Under the pieces are notes generated by a model. It had not been told where the DNA came from. It ran no database searches and saw nothing but the letters and a program-made list of their open reading frames with translations. From Oscheius dolichura (taxonomy: Eukaryota; Nematoda; Chromadorea; Rhabditida; Rhabditidae): a stretch of 64,000 nt of DNA. The DNA lies in the NCBI GenBank assembly GCA_932521035.1, contig OW051494.1, positions 5,256,001 to 5,320,000 on the forward strand. The letters are read 5' to 3'. Each line of letters starts with the position of its first letter. Position 1 is the first letter of the stretch. The translations under genes were made by a program, and so were the position numbers. Below are positions 49,719 to 61,419 of the stretch, in pieces.

Positions 49719-52201
49719 TTAAACGGCATTGGCCATTCTGTTATGCATTCCTGTCCCTTTTACCACAGCTCTTCTCCTCCGAGCTGCTACAATTTCTCTT
49801 TGAACCTTAGGCTCGAAAGAGTCACGGATAGAATCAATAAGATGTCGTGAAGCGGGAATTTTGATAAGCTGAAATACACTTCACGTATATTACTTTAAAT
49901 AATTACTTTTCCATTGGAGAAGCATTGATCTTGCCTTGAAAGCAGACACTTTCCACACCTGGCGCGACAGTTTTCTGCCATGAATTCAGCTGATTCTCCT
50001 CGGCACATCCCGGAATTCTTCCAATTTTTACACATCAAATGGCGATCCGAACATGCTGAACCTTTGCATAGATCCTGACATCGAAAAGCTCACCATCGGA
50101 CACGTTGTACTGTGGAGTACAGACTTTACAGCTGGCGGCACAGTACTGGGACATATACTCGGCAGATTTCTGGCATTGCCCCGCGTCAGCCCATGCCTCG
50201 CAACAGGAATGTCTATAATCCCCCTTGTTTTACTTCTCCTCTCCTTCCCTTGCCTATTGAAACAGTCAACGAAGAGCTTTGCCGCCATGGGGACAACTTT
50301 CGGCTTGGGCCCTTCTAGTTTGGGAAGATCTGCCATTGCTTCCACCGTCTCGTTTCCAGTTTTGGTCATCCGGACTCCGTGCATCCTCCACATTCCTCCC
50401 TAAATCCCCTTATTTCCCCCGTTTCTTTCTCCATTTCCACGGTTATAAAATTCAAACTCACGGCAGGAATACAGCGTCCCCACCAACATCTTCCCTGGTA
50501 ACAGGAGTCGTGGTTTTCGAATCCTCGACAGATTCCGTTCATTTTGATCTTGGCAACGCAATGGGGATACCTACAAAGGGGATTGCTTATCTGTTAGCTG
50601 TCTCATACCCTCGGGTATCGCAGAAGAGGTACGGCGAGCCGCATGTCGGGTTCGCGACGCTGCAGGTGGGGCGGGGGGCGTAGCGGTACATCTGGTCGGT
50701 GTAGCCGTTGGACAGACCTTGGAAATACGTTGTATCGACCATCCGGAATGGATACCGTCTCGGTTGAGAAGGTAGGGGAAGGGGCGCATGTTGGCGTAGC
50801 TGAAGTGCTGCCAGTTGGCACAGTAGCCGTTGTCCTGGGAGTAGGCGACCTCCCTCAGCCAGCGGGGCTGTCTCAGCTGGCGCCACAGTTCCCAGAGGTA
50901 GTCGACGAACGAGTGATGCATGAAGAAGATGGGCTAGAAGAGTTTGACCAGACATAGGAGGATGGCTACCTCGTTGGCTGAAGTACTGGGCGGTTTCATG
51001 TCCCCGCCGATCCAGAGGTGGATGTTCGAATGGATGTACTCCACCGCCCCGTAGTTGTTGGGGTACGGACAACCTAGGAATTGATTGGAAGGGAGGGAGG
51101 AGACTGACCGGCCACGGGGGCCGTGTAGGCCATGGTGTCCTCGATGTTGTTCTGGGAGACGATGACGTTGACCTGCTGTTCGTTGAACAGCGATCCCTCG
51201 GATCCGAGCTGGCGGAGGATGGTGCCTCGTCCCTCGAGTGTCGGCCAATAGGCAAACGGACCCTGGGAACAGATTAGAAGGGCCAGTGAAGGGGGATACC
51301 TGGATGACATTGCCATAGAGGTCGGTCTCGCCGGCGAAGAGGTTCGAGAACATGATGGAGTCGCGGGGGTCGGGCAGGTAGCTGTCCATGACACTGTCCC
51401 AGTAGGGGATGAACACCAGGGGATCGACCATCCGGAGGGCTAGCTCAAATCTAAACACGCCGTTATCCATCACCCGGAGGGAAACAAGCCTTTTAAGGTA
51501 CTCCCTGTGCCAAGGAAGGAATCCCGGTCCGGAGTGGGCACCCGACCCGACGCCCACCTCCAAGTGCTGCCTGCTGATCCTGTCATACTCTCCGTTTCTC
51601 TTCAACGTGTTCAGGGCATTGTGCCACCTATAATAGTTTGTCAGTTAAACTACCCCGTGCCCCACCTCCTCCTCTCGTCATCGGTCATCATCCGGTACTC
51701 CTTGCGGTAGGCCATGTCCAGCCGGAACCCATTGGTGAGGATGCAGTTGCCTCCTTGCATGTTTCCCTGAACAGATAGGGGTATTTATAAGAGTAAAAAA
51801 ACAGACGGAGAAGAATGGGCATATGCAGGAAATAGTGAGACAATCGTAGGGATGGTAGGCGAACTGCCCACGAGCATTCGGGGGCACGGGGATGGGAGTC
51901 AGCCAGTTGGGGGGACCTCCGGGCTGGTTGACCACCTAGAAGATAGGATAAGGGAGGAGAGGGGCAGTCCAACCTGGTTGGCGGCGGCTTGTCTAGCCAG
52001 CCGCTTCCTGGCCGCCTTGTCCATCTTCCGGTACATCATACACGACTTCTTGATATTGACGTCGGGAGCATCGGAGCAGTCTCGGGGCGGCTCTTTCTTA
52101 GCCCTCTTGGTGGCGACCGTTCTGTTCGAGAAAGATCTGCTGAACCCAGCGGCTTCCGCCGAGACCAGTATAGTGCAGAGGGACAGCGCCAGGAGACGCA
52201 T
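49719..52201 (-). CDS. Secreted tyrosinase (type 3 copper oxidase) with C-terminal ShK domains
   Basis: Oxidises phenols, in nematodes probably for cuticle or eggshell cross-linking. The start at 52201 directly follows CTATTCAG and opens a signal peptide ([18 protein letters not shown]). The CuA site is seen in WHNALN and [19 protein letters not shown], the CuB site in [14 protein letters not shown] and [17 protein letters not shown], so the copper histidines are present. Two ShK-type six-cysteine domains follow ([12 protein letters not shown]...YCAASCKVC and [14 protein letters not shown]...CRARCGKC), then a basic tail ending [10 protein letters not shown] with a TAA at 49719-49721. A 39 nt GC-AG intron (51451-51489) interrupts the CuA helix. 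The 5' two thirds are GC-ending in codon use and the last exons AT-rich. Confidence 0.88.
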
Positions 52202-54583
52202 CTGAATAGGTATAAAAGTCTCGAGAGAACAGGAGTAAAATGGCCGTTTTATAGGGCCAGGGACGGTGAAAGAACGGCCGGATGACTGGGGTACTGAGTC
52301 ACGAAGAAAACAGACGAACGAACAACTACTGCAATTTCGTATCCCCCTCCCCCTCTGCCCGGTAGAATGCCCTCCTAATAGGGTTGAGGTGTTTTGAAGG
52401 AGGAAGTCTAAATGGCCGCGGGGCAGACAATGGCGCAGTCCATTCGCCGTTTTGTAACTTTCTCGGCGAAGGTCAAGCGTCTAAAAAGCGTGCGAACCAT
52501 CGCCGGGGGCATTGTGTCTCGGCCGGGCACAATGGTGCCGAAAAGGGCCCGTGGCCTCGACCGGGTGTTTGGTCTGTTTGGCAAAAATGAAAATGCCCCG
52601 GTGGTTTCCAGGCCCCTCTCCTGGCGACCCCGGCAACCGGTATGCCCCGGGCACAGTCTCTCTGTCTCTCGGCTACTTTTCCACAATAAGCATCATTCCA
52701 AACAAACTTGTTGATAGGGAACCGTCGCCCTCGAGAGGGGCAGAGACCCCCGGCTTATTTTGGGGAAGAGAGAGAGGAATGCTGTAAATGCCATTCCATT
52801 TGGGGAAGACGTGGAGCTGGAATGGGAAGGTCGGACTCTACCCGGGGTGTGTTTTTTATTAGCTCGGAGGAGTACTGGTTGCCGTTGAATGAGGAGGCAG
52901 AGGGGGAATGGGATGGGAAAGGAAGGGGCAGAGGAGGACGGTAGACAACTCAAGAGGAGGAATTTTGACGGGGAAAGTGCCATTGTTGGGCGATGCCCAG
53001 AAAGATAAAAAGGAAGTGAAGAGAGAATGATATTTTGTGATTGTGCCGTGGGCATTGTGACCCGAGGCAACAGGTTTGCCATTTTATAGACAGGGGTCGC
53101 GGGGGCGGGCTGAGGGTCAAAGCGAGGGGCAACCAAAGTACGCAGATCTCTTTGGTAATTTGCTGGGAATTTGTAACAATTCTTTTTCTAACATGTCGGT
53201 GGAGGAGGAGGAGGAGGGCCGGGTATCCACCCTTCTGGGTTTCGTGGATGAAGTTGCCCTATTTGTGGGGATAGCGATGGGGATCCTGGGTTGACTTTTT
53301 ATAGATGATACTCCTCCATCTCGCATTCTCTGAACTCCAGGTGGACTCGTGGAAGACTCCGAAAAATGTTGCGTCTGGATGACACTGCGCTGACTACATC
53401 ACTAGTACATGATCCTGAATGACAGGGAGAGCGTCTACAGAAACCCAGTCGCCTGTCTCTATGTCTGTGTCTGTCTCCAAGATCAACTGTCTTTTTTCTT
53501 TTCCAAACAAATCCTTTCAAATTGTCCAAACGGTTCCTCCGAATGTCTCCCTTCAGTCCTCAGTATTATCGACACCCCTTTCTTCACCCCTAATCCCCTC
53601 AGCCTGTGGTAAACGTCGACAATTGGAGGTGTCGAGTTTAAGCCACGCTGAATTCTCGAAGTGACGTTTCTTTGTCGAGAGGCCCTTCGAGGCCGTCTGT
53701 CGCCGCAGGGCAGGCAGGTTCCAGCGGATGACCACCCCGGGCCTCTTCCTCCTCTGGCAACCCCCTCCAATATTCCTCATAATTACAAAAGAGAGCAAAA
53801 AGGCTGGCCATTGTCCCGTTGCGGCACTTCTTCCTCGGCCGTCTCATTATCAGGGAGTCGAAGAAGCGACCTTGATTTGTCTGGCAGAGGAGTGACGAGG
53901 AACATTGATATCGGGGTGTTGCCCCCTCCCATTGTCTCAGGGCACTGGCCGAACGGCCAGAGGGCATGCCTGTCAGCGACGTGTCATTCTTGCCAGCGGC
54001 TACAAGGCCAAAAAGAAGAAACAATGTACTGGACTGGATAGGCGACAATTGCCCACGGCGGCGGCGGGGCACCCTACGTGACATTTCCAGGAAGTGGCCC
54101 GCCGCCTCTCTCTACCAGCAAAGATCCGGGACGACAGTTAAAATTAACTCGAAACAAGGAAATAATCTGGCAGATGGATGACGAAGGCGACGGATCATCC
54201 CTCGTTCTTGGAACGGCTCGACTTCTTGAGTCTTCAGTTCTACTGTAATCTGCTCTCAGCCAGATTGCCTCTACCTTACATTTTTTTATTATTAACAAAC
54301 ACACGGAATCGGCATGAAAAGAGGGGCCAACTGGAGGTGGAAGGAATAGAATTCGCCGTCTTTCTGAACCATCTCCAGGGCATCTTTCTCGGAAGGACAA
54401 GTAGGTATGTCCTCGTCAGTATAGGTGGCCTGCTCGTCTCGAGAATTGTTAGTTATTGAATTTCTTTCTTGATATTATGAGGGATATCGCGTCCGAACAA
54501 CAAGAGATAGCGACGAAGTTGACTGTCCCTCTGTCCCTCCGAGGCAGGCCTTTGCCCGGCGACGAGTGCCCGGTGACGGCATG
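52202..54583. other. GC-rich gene-free region between tyrosinase and chitinase
   Basis: 2.4 kb upstream of the tyrosinase with no convincing exons. A short plus-strand frame at about 53193 (MSVEEEEEGRVSTLLGFVDE) has no support beyond being open. Probably regulatory plus 3' flank. Confidence 0.4.
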
Positions 54584-54600
54584 CCCCCCCCCCCCCCCCC
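54584..54600. repeat. Run of 17 cytosines
   Basis: An uninterrupted C homopolymer, G-rich on the minus strand, 127 bp beyond the chitinase stop. It can form a G-quadruplex and is a place where the assembled length may be wrong. Confidence 0.95.
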
Positions 54601-54726
54601 GAAAACAATGTCCAAAGTTACAAACAAATAGTCTTTTTGGCGTGTTGACGGTTACCGTCGGCGTTTTACACGGTGACCTCGAAACCCGTTGGCATCTGCC
54701 CGAAGACAATTGGCCGACCACAATCG

Positions 54727-56129
54727 TCAAACTTTATTGCTGTCGGCATGAATTTGTTTGTAGATTGCCTGGAGCAGGGGGTACTCGCCGCCTCCACAGA
54801 ACCCGTAGACGTCGTCTGCCCCTGAATGGATTGGTCGGGGACGAGGAGGACGGGGGCCCTACCGACATGGAAGACCATTACTCCCCGGGAGCCGAGTCTC
54901 ATCGCGTAGGAGGTCTTCTCGGTCACGCTCCTCTCGTCCTCTATCGAGATCCACAACTTGTCCGTCCCTGAAACAGCTGTCCTCCTCCTCCTCCGACGAG
55001 TACTCACCATGGATATAGGGAGACGCCGCCCTCTTGTTCCATACGTAGGTATACTTCTCCGTCTCCTCCAGCAATTCACAAATCTGATCCCCTTATTTTG
55101 ATTTGGACTAGCCTTACCGTACTCCTCTTCTCGTACCCGTCCACCTCACTTTCCGCCAAGGAGTAGGGTTTGTTGAAGTATCTGTTGACCAGGAGATAGG
55201 CCACGCTGTACATCGGGATGCCGAAGAGTGTCTTGTTCTGCCAGAGGCCCAGCTGGTGGTAGGCGGACATCGAGGAGGCCTAGACCTTCTTGGGGAGGGA
55301 AGAGGCCAACCTACCGAATTCATCTCCCCGACCACCCCGATCTCTCCCCTCATTCTCCAGAGGGGAGCATTGAAACCGACGACAGGGTTGGTGAAAGAAC
55401 GTCGGTGAAAGTCGTAGTTCATGACATTGACCAGGTCGAGGTAACTGGGAGGATGGCCATTGATAGGGGAGGATTACCTGTTGAAGGGCGGAACCTCATA
55501 GGCCTTTCTGGTGATCGTGGGAGGACCCGCCACGGCTGCCGACAGTAGAAGATTGTCGCCGTATTCGGCTCGGAGGATCTACACCCATCAATAAGTTAGA
55601 AATAGAGACACAAACCTTCAAGAGACTCGTAAATCGAGCCCTATCCGACCCTTTTGAGTTCCAGGAAACTTTCGGGAATTCCCAATCGACGTCCAGACCG
55701 TCAAATCCCATCCTCCGCAAATATTCCGAACTCTCGCGGGCATATCGAGTCATGGTCTCCTCACCCCCGACCTAGACAGGGGGTGGCCAGGCCGAGTCAA
55801 CACTTACCAGCGTGGAGAAGTCCCTGTTATCTCCCGTCTGGCACAGGAGCAATTTCACATTGGGAAACTTGTCTTTGATCCCCCGAAACTGGGAGGCGAC
55901 ATCGTCCGGGGGAGCTTGGAAATGGCCGAGGTGGTCGAGGACGGTGTGTCCGATCAGAATAAAATGGGTACAGATGTGGCCGGGGACGAGAGACGGAGGG
56001 GGATCATCGAATCTGTTTTACTCTATTAGAAAGGGACGAAAAAGAGAGATCAGACCTATAATAGCAAGCAATAACAGGGTCAACGGCAGCGGTTTTGGCG
56101 ACTAGGGCGAGAAGAGAAAACAGGAGCAT
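54727..56129 (-). CDS. Glycoside hydrolase 18 chitinase
   Basis: Hydrolyses chitin. The start at 56129 follows CGACAG by three bases and gives a signal peptide (MLLFSLLALVAKTAA) with the mature start VDPVIACYYR. GH18 features in order are CTHFILIGHTVLDHLG, KFPNVKLLLCQTGDNRDFST (strand 3), RMGFDGLDVDWEFPK with the complete DGxDxDWE catalytic motif, LSAAVAGPPTITRKAYEVP, DLVNVMNYDFHRRSFTNPVV, LFGIPMYSVAYLL and GVMVFHVGADDVYGFCGGGE. The end is QIHADSNKV with a TGA at 54727-54729. Introns are about 35-45 nt. No chitin-binding module or long tail is seen. The intact motif predicts an active enzyme rather than a chitinase-like lectin. Confidence 0.87.
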
Positions 56130-56247
56130 GGACTGTCGAAATCGATAATAGAGACCCCGATGGACACGTGTTGTTTTGGGTGGTCTGCTCGGCTCATTAA
56201 GGGGACAGTCTTCTACATCTTTACTAGCAAAAACACTCGTCTCTTAT

Positions 56248-57235
56248 TCACTCGAAGTGGTGTCGGAGGAGTTCTTCGAGGGAGGGGAACTGGGGCGACT
56301 TCGGCAGGTCGCCAAGTCGGTAGAAGACTTGGCCTCCATCCCGGCGAACCGTCTCGACCGGCAGATGGGAGCACCTGTCCGGACCGGCTCTGTAGACAGC
56401 GAAGAGGGGCAGCGTCAGATACAGCTCTAGGGAGCCCGGGTGCCGGTGGTACAGTCCAAAGCCTTTTCTGCCGAGGGTCTTCTCCGCGTCGGCCGGCGAC
56501 AGACAGCCGAGGTAGACGGATCGGACGAAGTCCTGCTGCGTGGCCTTGCCTCCCCGATAGACGTCGCAGGCCCGGCCGTCTCGCAGCACGAACACGTAGT
56601 CACAGTCGTCCAGCTTACTCCGGACATCCTCGCCTACGAGCTCGTCCAGTTGAATTCTCTCTCCGAAATTTATTTTCTCCCACTGAACAGGTATGCGTGA
56701 TGAATGAGGAAGGGACTCACGTCAAGGTCGGAAGTCCTCGTCTTCGAAGACATAGCGACCGTCGACGAGAGCTGCAATCGGGAAGAATGGCCGTTTTTTT
56801 ACATCTTTTATGAATCTTGGGGTTGATCCCCGGGTTTCTGGGTAGAACTCGTCTCGAGGGTCCAACAAAATATCCCTTGTCGGCCACATTTCAATCATTT
56901 GGTCTTCATGTTCGGCGATCATCTGGTTGTACCGTCTCTCTTCTATCAGACCAGTATTATTTCGTCTTTCCACCCAAAAAAAATTGAAAGTAATGAAACG
57001 CGTGCTTCCCTAGGCCGGCGCCCCTGTCATCGTCATCAGAAAGCCTCGAATATATTTCTATTCTGTTTTCATGGGAAACGGACGTAAAAGCTCCGTTCTC
57101 CGATGTGTTGTTGCTTGTTCCTGTGTATTGTTTTCTATAAATGCGCAATTCAAAAAGAGAGGCACTCATTTTCTCAATATCACCAGCTGGGTAAAGGGTT
57201 CCCAGCGTTGAAACTGTGACCAATCGATTCCCCAT
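56248..57235 (-). CDS. SH2-domain protein, gene structure partly unresolved
   Basis: The C-terminal exons read WEKINFGERIQLDELVGEDV and YLGCLSPADAEKTLGRKGFG, then YHRHPGSLELYLTLPLFAVY, and end YRLGDLPKSPQFPSLEELLRHHFE with a TGA at 56248-56250. The order (xxADAExxL, G-x-[FG]xxR, YxLGxxxxFPSLEELLxHH) is that of an SH2 domain. The usual FLVRxS is replaced by FGLYHRHPGS, so phosphotyrosine binding may be altered. Upstream exons contain GLIEERRYNQMIAEHEDQMI and, from a start near 57235, MGNRLVTVSTLGTLYPAGDI and SASLFELRIYRKQYTG. The junction between the latter two (about 56965-57030) could not be solved with a GT donor. Confidence 0.5.
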
Positions 57236-57489
57236 TTTAGCTACCTCAATAGTTATGAGTTTCACGCGTCCGAACACAGCAAGATGTATGAAAACGGGTA
57301 CAATTTTGTAGTTGTCTGGAATGAAATCAGACCGGCTGCCGTGGGGTGTACGGGTGCAGGCACGCGTACTGTCATCCGGGGATCATCGTTTATTAGAAGT
57401 CTAAAAATACCTCCTTGTATAAACGGCAGCTTATTGGTTCTCACTGAAAAGCGTCCTCCTTGGGAATTCTGTTCGACCCGGGGTAATTG

Positions 57490-57567
57490 ACGATGGAAAA
57501 TCGATTGGGTACAGTTTCTGCTTTAAAAAAACGAAGTGCCTCTCTGTTTGAAGTTTTTCGCGATTGA
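57490..57567 (+). repeat. Inverted partial copy of the SH2 gene's first exon
   Basis: On the plus strand an ATG opens MENRLGTVSALKKRS, then ASLFEVFRD and a stop. This resembles the minus-strand first exon of the SH2 gene (MGNRLVTVSTL... and SASLFELR) at both DNA and protein level, lacking a ten-residue segment. It is probably a broken inverted duplicate, or the first exon of a divergent partner. Confidence 0.45.
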
Positions 57568-57733
57568 CGCAGTTGTGTCGGCTACTAATTTGTGAACAGT
57601 ACGACTCGGCGGTGAGTGCTCCTTCTCAAAAGAGTGATTGGGCAGATAAGATATAATTTATTTATATTTGTACAGACTGTTGTTGGAATGATATATTTGT
57701 TGTTGACCCGTAGATGTGCCGAGACCGGCCCGG

Positions 57734-58858
57734 TCAGTCGATCTTGTTCTCCTGGGAGCTGCCCAGATGCATCTCTATGGCCCTCTCGATCTGCTTTATG
57801 ATGATCTTCAAGTCTCGCAGCAGCTGATTCTTGTACTCGTCCTCCTTCCTGAAATCGTCCTGTGTCCCTCCCTGTTATATCCCTCCTACCTTGTAATTTC
57901 CACAGCTTCTTGAGAGATGTCCGAGTTCATCGAAGAGACACTCCCGATGGCGAGGCTGACTACCTTCCGTCGTCCGGTGCCTCTTTCGGCTGCGATCTTG
58001 ACCCATCGAAGGGCCTCGTCGTCGCAATAGGGCGCGTATTCGAGGCAGAGGTGGCTGAAGCGAAGGGCACACAGTAGAAATGGCTCGGAGCGGGGTGGAA
58101 GAGCCTCTAGGAGAAGAGAATGCTCTCTCTAAAACTTATACTCTTTCTGTGCTAGGTTGGACGGTACCTTGAGGCGGTTGAAGTGGCGTTCCATCTCGCT
58201 CATGTAGGGGGCAAAGCGTATCTCGGAGTAGATCCAGCAGATGAGGGCCTGATACTCGAAGACGAAGAACTGCAGGTCGGGCGACTCTGAAATGTCTTTA
58301 GTTCTCGGGGGCCGGAGCAGTTGTCCTACTTGTTTTCACTTCATCCCTCAGCTCCTGTCTCAATTCTGACAAGACATCCAGAGCATTCAACAGGAAATTC
58401 CTCTTAGCATCGCGTCCCTTCTGGTTAGTGAAGTCTTCCTGGAGTTCTCTCCTCAATTGATACACTTCTTCGGGAGTGATTCTAAAACTGTTTGGTCTTT
58501 TTCCCAGAAGACTGATACCGTAATCCACTCTGCTTGATTTTATGTAAAATATTCGAGTTGTATCCGATTTTGTCGATCCCAGGAGAGCGGGAGGAGACTC
58601 GCGAGCTGCTGGTCGACTGGATTGACCCGACCGAGCTGTTGGGGGACGGCTGCGAGGTATCTGGAAAAATATAATGTTTTATCGGGGAACAGATAGGCAG
58701 CCTCTGACGTAGCGGACTTCGTTTTATACGGAGGCGCTCCGGCCTTTGTTCAAAAGGGTGTTCTTTTCGAAGCTTAAACAGTAATTTGTTCGCTAAGAAG
58801 GGGCTGATCGGGAGGGAACCCAAGAGGACAAGACCGGTCTAACTAACTGGGAGGCCAT
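57734..58858 (-). CDS. Unrecognised helical protein
   Basis: The start at 58858 gives MASH and, after a 44 nt intron, PFLANKLLFKLRKEHPFEQR. A Ser-rich stretch follows (SVGSIQSTSSSRVSSRSPGI), then helices ITPEEVYQLRRELQEDFTNQ and NFLLNALDVLSELRQELRDE. SPDLQFFVFEYQALICWIYS comes next, then APYMSEMERHFNRLK, RSEPFLLCALRFSHLCLEYA and LLRDLKIIIKQIERAIEMHL, ending SSQENKID with a TGA at 57734-57736. Five introns were placed by frame continuity. The C-terminal half looks like an all-helical domain of a conserved protein, but I do not recognise the family. A membrane protein is unlikely. Confidence 0.5.
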
Positions 58859-61419
58859 GCTAGAGAGAGGACGACTAACCGTTGGCCAGGGAGACATCCA
58901 GGTCGAGGACCGAGTGGCGGTAGGAGGGACGAATTCGGCCGTGGGAGAAGACCATCGCCCTGAAGGAGCAGATTACGACTGGGTGGTGGAGAGAGGGAAG
59001 GACAAGAGGGCTGTGAATCAGGGCGATATCACCTATCGGGTGAACAAGCCGGGCGATATGACTAGCAAAGTGGCCAGATCATGCAATTGGAGGGTTGTTA
59101 GGGGAAGAGGAGCGGGTATTTATCAGGGGACAAGGAGGGGTCGACTGTTTTGGGAGAAGGCAGGGGGACTCGGCCGGGTGCCCGGGGGAGATAAGACAGG
59201 CGCCCCCGGTGGGTTTGATAAGAGCAACCAAATTAGAAGGGACACGGCCCAGAATAGAACACTTCCTCGGAGAGAAGGTGACGGCAAGTTTTATCGGGGG
59301 ACAGACAAAGACAGACAGTAACAGGAGACAAGATTGTTTTCGGGGGACTCGTGACACATCGGATTCTTTGGGACGAGACTGACTCACGGAGAGTGTTCCC
59401 GACGGCCGGAGAAGGTACAGTAGTCGGGGTGGGGATACTCAAAAGGGCCCAAGGAGCAGCACTCCTTTTCGATGAGCGGAACTCTTTCGAGTCAGTCAAT
59501 AAACACGACGTTCTGACGTAAGAAACGCAGAATAAATAGCGGCGGTCCTAAGCCGCGCTCTCCCTTTCTCATCGTAGTCCACGTAAAAATTGGAGAGGTC
59601 AAACAGACATTATCTCTATTGACTTATGCAGCTGGGGACACTCATCCGTAGGGGAGACTATTTTGAGGACGAGGAAGACGAGAGGGAGGAGGAGGAGGGC
59701 CGGGTACTCCCGGCAGGAGGAGTAGAATAGAAACGGAGACCCGGTTCTACGGGGGTGATTGCTTCCTGACACCAGCTCATGTCAATAATCACCGAACCAA
59801 GAGGAAGGGTTGTTGTCGCGGTGTTCTTTGGAGGCGTGGCCTCTCGCCGAGTACAATATTACTTAGGGGAGAACTGTCAACAGCACGTGACTTCCGTTTA
59901 ATATCAAGGGGGATTCGCAGAGATAAGGAAAACAAGAGGAGGAGAGGTTACTCGAAGGGCGAGCCGAGGTAAGAGGCTTACTAGTCAAACAACACAAGAC
60001 AAACGGCCGCGAGAAGGGCCTCTCCTCCGGATCCGCTGTTCGGGGTACAGTCTGGGAACCGTTCAGAAACAGTTGTCAACAAACAGAGAACGCCAGGTGA
60101 CTGGGCCCAAAGTAGCCCGCCTAATCCTAGCACAAACAGTTAGCTCGGCAGGTTCTCGCCCCCCTAAAAAGGCGTACTTTTCACAGTCTGTTTGCCGTTT
60201 TATTGGCCGGTCGAGATGGTCGAGGTAACCAGGGGGCAGCCCCGTCAAAAGGAGTCTCTTCCGTCAGACAGCCGAAAAGATCCGATTGCACAAAAAAGGC
60301 CGCTCGCCCGAATTAGACGAATGACATTTCAACTGACCGTTAAGAAAACAATCGACGACGGCCACCTCTTTCTTTGGAAGTGGCACGTTGACCGGGGGGA
60401 CAGCCGGGTCGGCCAGCCGGGAGGACTCGTACAGATGGGATAAGGTGATAGCGGCCGGGGTGTAACGGAGAAAGAGAGAAAGGAAACGGCATAATTTTTG
60501 CTATGAGGGACGGGGGACGAACCCGTTCGAATGGCAAAAAACTGTAATCAGTTGGCGCCGGGGTCTGGATCGTCTGATTGATGGCACGGCTGCCGATGGC
60601 AGATTCGTAAGAAGACGAGCCGGGCGACGGACGACGATATGTGTGTGCCCGAGTTGTTAGCGACCAGAAAGACACCCGGGAGACACAGGTGCACACTGAT
60701 GCTAAACAATCACACCAACCGACATTTCTCTTTCACATTAGCTGCTGGAAAAATGCAATCAGACACTGGCCTGTCTCACCGAAATCGAGAAAAAAAGAGA
60801 CCAGAAAGAAGCAATTTTTACCAAACTACAAAGCGGACCCCTGGCTATACTCAATGTGTTGCTGATCTCAAGATTATCGCAACGTTCTCTACTTGTATTC
60901 TCTTTCTAAACCACGGTATAGTGTTTTGGTGGGCGCCAGTACTTTTCGGCCACCCTGTAAGTGGCCCTTCAGGTGTAATGTTCGGGCAGGGAGGAGGGCG
61001 GAAGTGACTTCTAACCAGTAAGCAGCACGGGGAAGAAGTTCCTGGTGGCCGTAAATAAGCCGAAGGTCATCAGGCGGGGTGAGTATTTTTTGAGTCATGG
61101 GCGGGAGGAGAGACGATTATGGTCAATTAGGGGGAGGATGGACAGGACACGAAGAGGAGGACGGGAGTGACTGACTCACTGCCTGCAGAACTGGTTCAAG
61201 TTGTGTTTGCGAACTGCCGGACAACGTAATCCAATCCACTTGCATCAAAAGGACCGTACGAAGGGAAAAACGACGTGGGAACACGCGAGTGGCTATCCCG
61301 GCCGATGAAAAAAGCCGGCTCTTCCGTTCCGGCCGGCCGCCGGACCACTTGAGGGGCAGGAAGGAGTGAGAAGAGACAAAACACCGAGGTGTAAATAACT
61401 GAGTGTTTATTCGGCCGGA
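58859..61419. other. GC-rich gene-free region
   Basis: 2.5 kb with open frames on both strands but no conserved motif or exon pattern. Presumably upstream sequence of the helical-protein gene and 3' flank of the forkhead-like gene. Confidence 0.4.

Noticed and set aside
52412-54084. Several 90-150 codon frames between tyrosinase and chitinase
   Set aside because: No conserved motif, no consistent exon structure, and open frames occur equally on both strands as expected for GC-rich intergenic DNA.
57262-57444. Minus-strand frame upstream of the SH2 gene with several possible exons, one implying a 17 nt intron
   Set aside because: The joins can be made only by choosing very short introns freely, with no family sequence to guide them.
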